From positions 1-25,179 of the IMG/VR virus record IMGVR_UViG_3300032235_000354: 25,179 bases of DNA. One strand, given 5' to 3'. The position numbers were made by a program, and so were the translations under genes. The DNA comes from a virus. The notes beneath the pieces were generated by a model. It searched no databases, was not told the DNA's origin, and saw only the letters and a list, made by a program, of their open reading frames with translations. This document shows positions 6,927 to 12,440 of this stretch, piece by piece; positions within the stretch are counted from its first letter, which is position 1, and each line of letters opens with the position of its first letter.

Positions 6927-7191
6927 AACCATTGGCGAACTGCGTAAAAGGCAAATTAGCGGAAACATCAATAAGCCTTTGCGTACTTATCGGGAATTGT
7001 CGGAATTGGTGCAAAAAAAATACAACATTACAGATGCTCAACTGCGTGGATGGTTGAGAAAGCCCGATGCGCCAAAAATGAAAGTTAGGCACAAATCAAC
7101 TGGTGGTGGACAAAACTCATGGTATGAGCCAACAGAATTTTTTGCATGGCTTGTAAAGGTGATAAATGAAGAACGAAGAGAAAAAGCATAA
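6913..7191 (+). CDS. Hypothetical early protein, possible HTH
   Basis: A 92-aa basic protein. A helix-turn-helix-like stretch is seen at about 25-50 (RTYRELSELVQKKYNITDAQLRGWLRK), followed by a basic loop with STGGGQNSWY and a C-terminal helix. It overlaps both neighbours (14 and 26 bases). Probably DNA binding, but the family is not recognised. Confidence 0.6.
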   Translation: MKFPETIGELRKRQISGNINKPLRTYRELSELVQKKYNITDAQLRGWLRKPDAPKMKVRHKSTGGGQNSWYEPTEFFAWLVKVINEERREKA

Positions 7192-7450
7192 GCAAGCCGT
7201 AGCAAGTCTAGGCTGTGCGTTGTGCCATCACTTGTATGGCGATCACGAACCCGGACCTGTTGAGCTTCACCACCTGAGAGAAGGCGGTTGGGGCAAAGGC
7301 GACTACAAAACGCTGATCCCGTTGTGTGTGGAACATCACAGAGGGGATGAGGGTTTTCACGGGCTAGGCAGCAAAGGATTTGTGGCTTACTATGACATCA
7401 CTCAGCAAGAACTGCTTGAGTGGACACTTAACAAGATAGGACAAAAATGA
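7166..7450 (+). CDS. Ref-like HNH recombination nuclease
   Basis: A 94-aa protein with zinc and HNH-type residues: C17-x2-C20, H35-H36 in PVELHHLREGG, and C54-x2-H57-H58 in IPLCVEHHRG, ending with a Q-x-x-LLEW helix. This layout matches phage P1 Ref and its relatives (HNHc_6/DUF968-type), RecA-dependent nucleases that cut DNA at displacement loops. It follows NinB and the VRR-NUC gene. Confidence 0.75.
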   Translation: MKNEEKKHKQAVASLGCALCHHLYGDHEPGPVELHHLREGGWGKGDYKTLIPLCVEHHRGDEGFHGLGSKGFVAYYDITQQELLEWTLNKIGQK

Positions 7451-7701
7451 ACTACACAGCCATTGCAGCGGCTATGAGAGCCGAGATTGAAAATCCCAAG
7501 ATATGCTATATGCCAAACAGCCCCGGCGCATTTGTGCGCGACAGGCTGTTCAGGGAATGTCTTTGGGAAGAGGCCGCATGGTTTTGGGTGCACTATTGCA
7601 GCCGCAGCTTTCGCGATCCCGGCTTGGACAATCTGTATGTCCAGCTTGAAGCACTTGCGGCCAATGAAAAGATGCCCGATTGGGGAACAAAGGGGACTTG
7701 A
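7447..7701 (+). CDS. Hypothetical protein
   Basis: An 84-aa, Trp-rich protein, MNYTAIAAAMRAEIENPKIC..., with the core WEEAAWFWVHYCSRSF. ATGA overlap with the Ref-like gene. No known motif is visible. Confidence 0.6.
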   Translation: MNYTAIAAAMRAEIENPKICYMPNSPGAFVRDRLFRECLWEEAAWFWVHYCSRSFRDPGLDNLYVQLEALAANEKMPDWGTKGT

Positions 7702-7702
7702 T

Positions 7703-7795
7703 ATGTGGCCGTTTCCAACATTCCCAAACCCAAAAGACACGGGCAACCGAGTCCCCAAGTTCAACCCCGGTAACCATGAGGATGCACCGCTATGA
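7703..7795 (+). CDS. Very small hypothetical protein (30 aa)
   Basis: ATG 7703 follows a GGGG-containing ribosome site (AAAGGGGACT) and opens a 30-aa frame rich in Pro and Asn (MWPFPTFPNPKDTGNRV...), whose TGA overlaps the ATG of the next gene. The fit between two genes with proper signals is the main support. Confidence 0.5.
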   Translation: MWPFPTFPNPKDTGNRVPKFNPGNHEDAPL

Positions 7796-8907
7796 CACCC
7801 GAAATCAAAAAAGCATTGGACTTGGCGCTGGAGGCGTTGAAAAAAAGCGATGGCTTTTTATATAACTGGCATGAAAATGCATCAGATGACGAAGCCGATG
7901 CTTATGCGACAGCTAGGCAACTCAACGACCAAGCCATCACCGCCATCAAGCAAGCCCGTTCAGCGCCTGCGCAGGAGCCTGTGGCTTGGCTGATTCCCGG
8001 ATCAATTACGACCGATTTTGAGTTGGCAAAGGCAAACGGCGACAAAGCGGTTGCCCTTGGAAAAATATCGACACAGCAGTGGAATCCTGAAGACCACTAC
8101 AAAGACGGCTGGCGTGATGCACTGGAATCCGTAAAACGCGCCACCCCACCTGCACAGCCAGCACCTGTGCAGGCGATTGGCCCGCTGGAAGGGTTAGTTG
8201 GCTACACCCCACCCGCACAGCCAGCACCTGTGCAGGAGCCTGACCTTGCAAAAGCCTATCGGGAAGAGTTGGACAAACTTTCCCAACGCAACTACGAACT
8301 GCGAATGGAAAATACAAAGCTTAAAGCCGCCCCACCCGCACAGCCAGCACCTGTGCAGGAGCCGTATGGCTATGTGTCCACACACACAAGTGGTCTGATG
8401 CACTTCAACAAAACGTTTCAGGGCGTATACACCGATACAGCAACTGAAATTGTCGCGGTTTACACCACCCCACCCGCACAGCCAGCACCTGTGCAGGAGC
8501 CTGACCACAGCGACGAATTAACCATTGCTTACATGAGTGGAGTGGCACGAGGAAAAGAACTTGCAGCACCTGTTAAACGCCCACAGAACTGCGGCACAGG
8601 CTATTGCAGTTGCATTGAGTGCGTGATGGAGCCAGCACCTGTGCAGGAGCCTGTGGCGTGGGGTTGCAACCGCTACATCGAGGACGACAAGGGATTCCAA
8701 ATTGGAACGGATGAGCCTGAACTTGCATGGGGTAAATACGCTCCAGACGATAACGGATGGTGGCCCCTATACACATCCCCACCAGCACAGCGCACATGGG
8801 TTGGGCTGACGGATGAGGAGCGCACAGAAATCAGGCGACAACATTACGCACGAACGCTGCCTCTTATGGATGCAGTCGAAGCCAAATTAAAGGAACTCAA
8901 CGCATGA
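7792..8907 (+). CDS. Repeat-containing protein with PPAQPAPVQEP linkers
   Basis: A 371-aa protein. Residues 1-60 are a helical cap (ALDLALEALKKSDGF). The rest is a chain of short globular segments separated by four to five linkers reading PPAQPAPVQEP, beginning near residues 119, 140, 181 and 227, with a half copy near 282. The C-terminal unit has AWG...WWPLYTSPPAQRTWVGLTDEER, a pattern common in DUF551-like phage proteins (Trp-Pro-Leu-Tyr-Thr then Pro-Pro and TDEE). Each linker is encoded by a near-identical 25-bp DNA repeat that can fold as a hairpin. The protein therefore looks built by spread of one repeat. Function unknown. Confidence 0.8.
   Translation: MTPEIKKALDLALEALKKSDGFLYNWHENASDDEADAYATARQLNDQAITAIKQARSAPAQEPVAWLIPGSITTDFELAKANGDKAVALGKISTQQWNPEDHYKDGWRDALESVKRATPPAQPAPVQAIGPLEGLVGYTPPAQPAPVQEPDLAKAYREELDKLSQRNYELRMENTKLKAAPPAQPAPVQEPYGYVSTHTSGLMHFNKTFQGVYTDTATEIVAVYTTPPAQPAPVQEPDHSDELTIAYMSGVARGKELAAPVKRPQNCGTGYCSCIECVMEPAPVQEPVAWGCNRYIEDDKGFQIGTDEPELAWGKYAPDDNGWWPLYTSPPAQRTWVGLTDEERTEIRRQHYARTLPLMDAVEAKLKELNA
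8149..8497 (+). repeat. Four in-frame 25-bp palindromic coding repeats
   Basis: Copies start at 8149, 8212, 8335 and 8473. The first reads CCTGCACAG-ccagcac-CTGTGCAGG, a perfect 9-bp inverted repeat around a 7-base loop. The other three differ by one base in the left arm (CCCGCACAG). A half copy (loop and right arm only) is at 8632-8647. All are in the same codon phase and spaced by multiples of three, so each inserts the same Pro/Ala/Gln linker. Confidence 0.9.
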
Positions 8908-9059
8908 ACTGGGAACTTGAGCAAGAGCGCGAGTTGTTTTTGAGAGCACTGCATAACGCTATCGCTTGGCAAAACCGATGTGTTGAATTATGGGAAATCA
9001 TTGAGCTTTTTTGCATGGATGCAGAAGCCGAAGCCAAACTCAAGGAGCGCAACGTATGA
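8904..9059 (+). CDS. Small hypothetical protein (51 aa)
   Basis: MNWELEQERELFLRALHN... to AEAKLKERNV, helical and acidic. ATGA overlap with both neighbours. Its last dozen codons resemble the end of the 371-aa gene (AVEAKLKELNA and AEAKLKERNV) at both protein and DNA level, suggesting partial duplication or shared ancestry of the junction. Confidence 0.65.
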   Translation: MNWELEQERELFLRALHNAIAWQNRCVELWEIIELFCMDAEAEAKLKERNV

Positions 9060-9304
9060 GAGACACGATAGACATGGCCCGTGAGGCTGGCCTTGGTAAT
9101 GTTATGCGCCACAACAGCATTGAAGGCGACCGTATTTGGATTGAGGGCGCAGACTGGCATGACGAGATTAAACGCTTTGAAGCCCTTGTCCGTGCTGATG
9201 AGCGTGCCGATTGTGAGCGTGTTGTTGGAATTGCATTATTAGGCGCAGAGATGGATTTGGCAAAGCGTGTACTTAGAGCCATCCGAGCAAGGGGGAACAC
9301 ATGA
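9056..9304 (+). CDS. Small hypothetical phage protein
   Basis: An 82-aa protein with REAGLGNVMRH...FEALVRADERADCERVVGIAL, a helical pattern common in early regions of proteobacterial phages (ALVRADEREAC-type). ATGA overlaps both neighbours. No known role. Confidence 0.68.
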   Translation: MRDTIDMAREAGLGNVMRHNSIEGDRIWIEGADWHDEIKRFEALVRADERADCERVVGIALLGAEMDLAKRVLRAIRARGNT

Positions 9305-9480
9305 CTGAAGAATTCAACAAGTGGTGGAACGAAGACCTTCTGACCGAAGACAATCCATATGTCGAGGGTACTGCTGCCTATTGGGCATGGGAAGGTTGGT
9401 GCGCTGCTATCCAATCATGCCCACCATGCAATCAAGACTGCAATCAAGGACGCAACTGTCCAGCAAGGGAGAAAGCATGA
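9301..9480 (+). CDS. Small Cys-cluster protein (59 aa)
   Basis: An acidic, Trp-rich N-terminal half (NKWWNEDLL, AYWAWEGWCAAIQ) precedes a cluster of four cysteines, CPPCNQDCNQGRNC (C-x2-C-x3-C-x5-C, from residue 40), which could bind a metal. Similar 'CxxxCxxGRxCPAR' tails occur in many small phage proteins. ATGA at both ends. Confidence 0.65.
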   Translation: MTEEFNKWWNEDLLTEDNPYVEGTAAYWAWEGWCAAIQSCPPCNQDCNQGRNCPAREKA

Positions 9481-9755
9481 CATTTGAAAGCCCAAGGTTT
9501 GATGGTTCTGATTACGTCAGGGCAAGAGATGATGTCCGATTGAAGGGTCAATTGCTACGTGTATGGGATTGCATGAGCGATGGCAAGTGGAGGACGCTTG
9601 GAGAGATTGCCAGATTGACAGGCGATCCAGAGTCAAGTGTCAGCGCACAACTGCGGCATCTACGCAAAGAACGGTTTGGCGCACACACCGTTGAAAAAGA
9701 GTACAAAGACTTTGGCTTATTTGAATATAGGTTGATAAAAAATGATCGTGCTTAA
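9477..9755 (+). CDS. Winged-helix DNA-binding protein
   Basis: A 92-aa protein. A wHTH fold is seen at about 25-90: LLRVWDCMSDGKWRTLGEIARLTGDPESSVSAQLRHLRKERFG, then a beta wing with LFEYRL. It starts at an ATGA overlap; the open frame before it (from 9321) belongs to the other strand of codon use and overlaps the Cys-cluster gene. Likely a regulator or replication accessory. Confidence 0.7.
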   Translation: MTFESPRFDGSDYVRARDDVRLKGQLLRVWDCMSDGKWRTLGEIARLTGDPESSVSAQLRHLRKERFGAHTVEKEYKDFGLFEYRLIKNDRA

Positions 9756-10137
9756 AGCCGAGAAAATTGCCAGAAACCCAATAGCTAGGGCAATAGCTGC
9801 TGACAAATTAAAAAAGGCAATGCTTAACCAGCGCATAGAGCTTTTCATGATGGAAGAAGGGCAAGACGCAAGAGCGCAAGTCATCCCAATTGCCAATAGC
9901 ATTTTTGTATTGGCCGCAGCTTATGAAATGATGGAGTGGCAAGATAAAGTTGAGTATCGCAAGATACGTTCTGCCATGAATGTATTGACTGAATGCTCAG
10001 AGCGAAAGTTTAAATGGCGAACAATTGATACAGTCACCATCGACAACGCAATCAGCATCTGCGTAGACAACTGGAGAAAAGTGCCGCCATCGGTCTTGTA
10101 TGAAGCAATCCAGCACATTACAAGTACAATGAAATAA
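9742..10137 (+). CDS. Hypothetical protein
   Basis: A 131-aa mostly helical protein, MIVLKAEKIARNPIAR... to EAIQHITSTMK, overlapping the previous gene by 14 bases. No domain is recognised. Confidence 0.65.
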   Translation: MIVLKAEKIARNPIARAIAADKLKKAMLNQRIELFMMEEGQDARAQVIPIANSIFVLAAAYEMMEWQDKVEYRKIRSAMNVLTECSERKFKWRTIDTVTIDNAISICVDNWRKVPPSVLYEAIQHITSTMK

Positions 10138-10149
10138 AGGAACACCATC

Positions 10150-10548
10150 ATGAAGTTCACTATCAACGAAGCCCAATCTGATGTCATCAGCGAGTTTGCA
10201 TCTGTGCTGGTTATGGGTGCAGCCGCTGCTCATGTCCACCACTGGAACACCATTGGCCCCGGATCGTTTGCAGCACATGAGGCAATGGGAGAGTTCTATG
10301 ACAAGCTCCCCGACCTTGCAGACAGCGTGATTGAGGCTTGCCTTCAAGACGAGTCCAAAATATTTCTGGAAAAACAGGCACTTTTTGTGGGGGAAAGTCC
10401 ACTGGCGCTTGTTGAGTACATTCAGGCGCGTGTCAAAGAAATGAGACAAAAGCCCGGATTTCCACAGGACAGCGAAGTCCAAAACCTTGTGGATGGTATC
10501 GGAGAGTTGTGCCGCCACACCATCTTTAAGCTCAAGCGACTGAAATAA
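10150..10548 (+). CDS. Dps/ferritin-like protein
   Basis: A 132-aa helical protein with AHVHHWNTIGPGSFAAHEAMGEFYDKLPDLADSVIEA. This matches the Dps active-site region: H31, H43 (+12), D58 and E62 (DxxxE) stand at the spacings of E. coli Dps H51, H63, D78 and E82. The residue matching D67 is Gly47, with Glu48 next to it. Dps proteins oxidise and store iron and bind DNA. The phage relatives (DUF5856-like) are poorly studied. It lacks the N-terminal Lys-rich tail. An AAAGGAAC site precedes ATG 10150. Confidence 0.65.
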   Translation: MKFTINEAQSDVISEFASVLVMGAAAAHVHHWNTIGPGSFAAHEAMGEFYDKLPDLADSVIEACLQDESKIFLEKQALFVGESPLALVEYIQARVKEMRQKPGFPQDSEVQNLVDGIGELCRHTIFKLKRLK

Positions 10549-10748
10549 TGCCACTCGTCAAGAAACAATCCGGCTGGTATTGGGGTTCGCAAGGACCATT
10601 CGACACCAAAGCCAAAGCGTTGGCAGTCTCTCGCGCCGCTTACGCTTCTGGCTACAAAGCACAGAGCAAAGATGTGTTTTCCTACAGGGTTGATGAAGGC
10701 TCGTGGAAGCCGCCTTCAAGATTGCTCAGAAAATTTGAGCAAGCCTGA
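10548..10748 (+). CDS. Small basic phage protein
   Basis: A 66-aa protein starting MPLVKKQSGWYWGSQGPFDTKAKALAVSRAAYASGYK. The 'WYWGSxGPFDTKxKAL' start is widespread among phage and prophage hypothetical proteins. Its ATG overlaps the previous stop (TAATG). It is the last gene before the operon terminator. Confidence 0.75.
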   Translation: MPLVKKQSGWYWGSQGPFDTKAKALAVSRAAYASGYKAQSKDVFSYRVDEGSWKPPSRLLRKFEQA

Positions 10749-10798
10749 CAAAAAATGTTTTTTACGCAATTTTGAGAATTCTCCGGAAAGAGGAATTT

Positions 10799-10825
10799 TG
10801 CCTAGCTCGACTAGGCATTTTTTTT
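10799..10825 (+). terminator. Intrinsic terminator of the rightward early operon
   Basis: GCCTAG (10800-10805), loop CTCGA, CTAGGC (10811-10816), with an extra T-A pair, followed by eight T. A second T run follows. It lies about 50 bases after the last gene. Confidence 0.88.
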
Positions 10826-10884
10826 CTTCAAAATTTTTTTTCCGAAATGCGTAGGTGGCCTTTGGACTTTTCTGGCCCTAGTAT

Positions 10885-10904
10885 TACTGTACGTTCATAC
10901 AGTA
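10885..10904. promoter_or_regulatory. LexA (SOS) box
   Basis: TACTGTACGTTCATACAGTA has CTGT-N8-ACAG with the flanking TA on each side, as in the enterobacterial consensus, which betaproteobacterial LexA also recognises. The dyad extends outward: GTATTACTGTA (10881-10891) and TACAGTATTAC (10898-10908) are inverted copies with one mismatch. No promoter hexamers are convincing next to it. On the rightward side the first same-strand gene is the HNH nuclease at 12441. Confidence 0.75.
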
Positions 10905-10907
10905 TTA

Positions 10908-10922
10908 CAGGGTTTACCCTAG
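10908..10922. promoter_or_regulatory. Operator-like dyad AGGGTTTACCCT
   Basis: AGGG (10909-10912) and CCCT (10917-10920), with T/A inside, lie just after the LexA box. It shares the TACCCTA half site with 4148-4154 and 12413-12419. Confidence 0.45.
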
Positions 10923-10992
10923 TTCTCACTGGCGTGGTATCGGTCTGCTGCCCGTTCTACCTGCCAAAAGTAGTACAAAACCGGCCCGTTTT

Positions 10993-11061
10993 GCCTGCCT
11001 TGCGCCTGCCGCGCTGCCGCTTGAAACCCTGCCGCCTGCCATGCCTGCCTCTGCGCCTGCC
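10993..11061. repeat. GCCTGCC heptamer cluster
   Basis: GCCTGCC occurs at 10993, 11004, 11034, 11043 and 11055, within a segment made largely of CTGCC units. The same motif reappears at 12865-12871 just after the HNH gene. Confidence 0.7.
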
Positions 11062-11073
11062 TGCAATAGACAA

Positions 11074-11124
11074 TTTGCGGCTTTGCAGGCGCTCAAAATC
11101 AATTGACTAGCGACTAGCCGCAAA
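11074..11124. repeat. Long-spaced inverted repeat with tandem heptamer
   Basis: TTTGCGGCT (11074-11082) and AGCCGCAAA (11116-11124) are perfect 9-bp inverted arms around 33 bases. A tandem repeat GACTAGC-GACTAGC (11105-11118) runs into the right arm. It could form a stem-loop in RNA or be a protein binding site. Confidence 0.55.
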
Positions 11125-11186
11125 ACCTAGAAAAGCCCCTACAAACCCAAAAAAGCGAAGTGAGCACTTACTAACTTAGCAAGCCC

Positions 11187-11211
11187 AAAAAAACCCGGCA
11201 AAACGCCGGGT
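11187..11211 (-). terminator. Intrinsic terminator of the leftward accessory cassette
   Basis: On the minus strand ACCCGGC-GTTTT-GCCGGGT is followed by a T run (the A run at 11187-11193). It lies about 20 bases after the stop of the last cassette gene. On the plus strand no T run follows, so it should work leftward only. Confidence 0.85.
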
Positions 11212-11229
11212 GTGCTTGGGTTTAATAAG

Positions 11230-11391
11230 TCAGGCCAAAAGCCAAAAATCCTCTTTATGGATTGTCACCCATGAACATGGGGGATCGTCAAAACGAGTAC
11301 TGCAAAGCAAAACAGCCCCCTTGATGCGCTGGATGACGTATAAAGGGGAATTGTCCTCTAAGGTGTTGACCCCGAATGATCCTTTTTTCAT
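11230..11391 (-). CDS. Small hypothetical protein (53 aa), last cassette gene
   Basis: MKKGSFGVNTLEDNSPLYVI... to HKEDFWLLA. Its ATG overlaps the stop of the 38-aa gene (ATGA), with an AGGGGGGAAA ribosome site upstream, and the terminator follows at once. The beta-rich pattern with QRIKGAVLLCST is not assigned to a family. Confidence 0.6.
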   Translation of the reverse strand: MKKGSFGVNTLEDNSPLYVIQRIKGAVLLCSTRFDDPPCSWVTIHKEDFWLLA

Positions 11392-11504
11392 GCTTTCCCC
11401 CCTGACTGTTTCAAGTATTTGACAAGCATAACGGCGTAGACGTGGAATTTTTCCAAGCTGTCCGCTTGCTTCATTAGCTTAACGATGCGTTGATATTCGT
11501 TCAT
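11388..11504 (-). CDS. Small hypothetical protein (38 aa)
   Basis: MNEYQRIVKLMKQADSLEKF... to KQSGGKA is a helical, basic peptide. Its ATG overlaps the stop of the 66-aa gene and a purine-rich GAGGTGGAAG site lies before it. Overlaps at both ends support real translation despite the size. Confidence 0.55.
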   Translation of the reverse strand: MNEYQRIVKLMKQADSLEKFHVYAVMLVKYLKQSGGKA

Positions 11505-11701
11505 GCTTCCACCTCTTTTGGTGTAATGGTTACTGATTTAAATCCATATGTAATGGTCAATTCTTTGCCTTGTTGAAGTGTTTTGCGAAAGTCTGAAATC
11601 TGCCCATAACTGAAATAGATCATGGTTGCAGCGCGACACAATGCGCCCTCTAGAGTGTCATATTCATAAGGCATACCGCCTGTTGAAACCAAGTATTTCA
11701 T
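11501..11701 (-). CDS. Small hypothetical protein (66 aa)
   Basis: MKYLVSTGGMPYEYDTLEGAL..., with mixed alpha and beta content and ending ITPKEVEA. A GGGG ribosome site (AAGGGGTACACC) precedes ATG 11701, ten bases after the stop of the 167-aa gene. No domain is recognised. Confidence 0.65.
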   Translation of the reverse strand: MKYLVSTGGMPYEYDTLEGALCRAATMIYFSYGQISDFRKTLQQGKELTITYGFKSVTITPKEVEA

Positions 11702-11711
11702 GGTGTACCCC

Positions 11712-12215
11712 TTAAAGCGCCGTTATGACGCGAAACCCAAGCATTTCAAGGCGGCCTAAACCGCTTTCATTGTGCAAGCTGCCCCATGAGCGAGGCAGGC
11801 CCGCGGCGGGAGTATTCCAATTGGCAAAACGGCAACCGATACGAACGGCCCTTTTTTCAAAGGCGGCGTGATCTTCGCGTGACATTTCCCCCGCTTTGAC
11901 CCGGCGCTTATAGGCTTTCATAAGGGCTTCGCGTTTCTTTTCCCCGGCGGCTTCAACATGGCCGCAATGATTCGCTAATTTATAGCCTTCAATCACTGCC
12001 CCGGCCAAGGCGGCGGCGGCTTTATCGTAACCATAGCCACCGGCCTTTTGCTGGTGCGTCAATGAAAGCCACGTTTCACCCTCTTTGCGTGACCATACGT
12101 CACACTGAACCCCGCCGCCTGAACCATAGCGCCATTGAACCGTGGCTACATGTTCGCCTTTTTTGTTCAGGATGATTTTTGCAGCGGTGTCGCTTGCTTC
12201 GCGTATTTGTTTCAT
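11712..12215 (-). CDS. Hypothetical protein (167 aa) of the accessory cassette
   Basis: The N-terminal part (about 10-75) is beta-rich with KKGEHVATVQWRYGSGGGVQCDVW and ends in GGYGYDKAAAALAGAVIEGYKLANHCG, a glycine/alanine pattern seen in other phage and plasmid hypothetical proteins. The middle is Lys/Arg-rich and helical. The start has no strong ribosome site but lies 20 bases after the upstream stop. Function unknown. Confidence 0.7.
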   Translation of the reverse strand: MKQIREASDTAAKIILNKKGEHVATVQWRYGSGGGVQCDVWSRKEGETWLSLTHQQKAGGYGYDKAAAALAGAVIEGYKLANHCGHVEAAGEKKREALMKAYKRRVKAGEMSREDHAAFEKRAVRIGCRFANWNTPAAGLPRSWGSLHNESGLGRLEMLGFRVITAL

Positions 12216-12235
12216 GGTGTCTTGTCTTTCGTGGG

Positions 12236-12331
12236 TTAGTAGGTGAGGATGTCAAAGTAAGCAAGGGCAAAGCCACAAAGGACAAGGCCCAAAAGAACGG
12301 CGGTCAAAATGTCAAAAATTGTGTCTTTCAT
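12236..12331 (-). CDS. Single-pass membrane microprotein (31 aa)
   Basis: MKDTIFDILTAVLLGLVLCGFALAYFDILTY is translated as one hydrophobic helix with polar ends; TFDIL-like segments appear at both ends. It opens the leftward cassette, 20 bases before the 167-aa gene. Ribosome site is weak (GGCGACACC). It could be a holin-like or toxin-like peptide; nothing in the sequence decides this. Confidence 0.5.
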   Translation of the reverse strand: MKDTIFDILTAVLLGLVLCGFALAYFDILTY

Positions 12332-12342
12332 GGTGTCGCCTT

Positions 12343-12368
12343 AAAAAAGCCGGGTCAACGTCAACCCG
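12343..12368 (-). terminator. Leader hairpin or attenuator before the accessory cassette
   Basis: On the minus strand CGGGT-TGACGTTG-ACCCG is followed by GC and six T. This is terminator-like, but it sits between the divergent promoter region and the first cassette gene, so it may act as an attenuator. The loop contains a tandem GTTGAC repeat. Confidence 0.5.
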
Positions 12369-12404
12369 TGCAGCTAATGTCGCACTTGTCCACAATAAAT
12401 TCTA

Positions 12405-12419
12405 TAGGGGTTTACCCTA
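12405..12419. promoter_or_regulatory. Operator-like palindrome between cassette and late operon
   Basis: TAGGG-GTTTA-CCCTA is a perfect 5-bp-arm dyad in the divergent region. A minus-strand TATAGA/TAGAAT element overlaps its right side in that direction (12398-12406). It shares TACCCTA with the dyads at 4148 and 10915. Confidence 0.5.
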
Positions 12420-12440
12420 AGTTTTGCATAGAATGAGGCC

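Larger units (their letters stand above)
10826..11186. other. Non-coding island between two facing terminators
   Basis: About 360 bases hold no convincing ORF on either strand. From left to right I see a T-rich stretch, a consensus LexA box, an AGGGTTTACCCT dyad, a GCCTGCC-rich segment, and a 9-bp inverted repeat with a tandem heptamer inside. It is bounded by the rightward terminator at 10799-10825 and the leftward one at 11187-11211. It may hold the late promoter, a small RNA or a replication origin; none can be proven. Confidence 0.6.

Noticed and set aside
8149-8647. CRISPR-like spaced repeats
   Set aside because: Copies are in-frame coding units with unequal spacers of codon length, and no cas gene is present.
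9997-10554. Leftward 185-codon ORF opposite the Dps-like gene
   Set aside because: It runs against a long rightward operon and its product is a shadow with no domain.
10772-11123. ORFs within the non-coding island on both strands
   Set aside because: They begin inside a terminator or in GCCTGCC repeats, have skewed composition and no ribosome sites.
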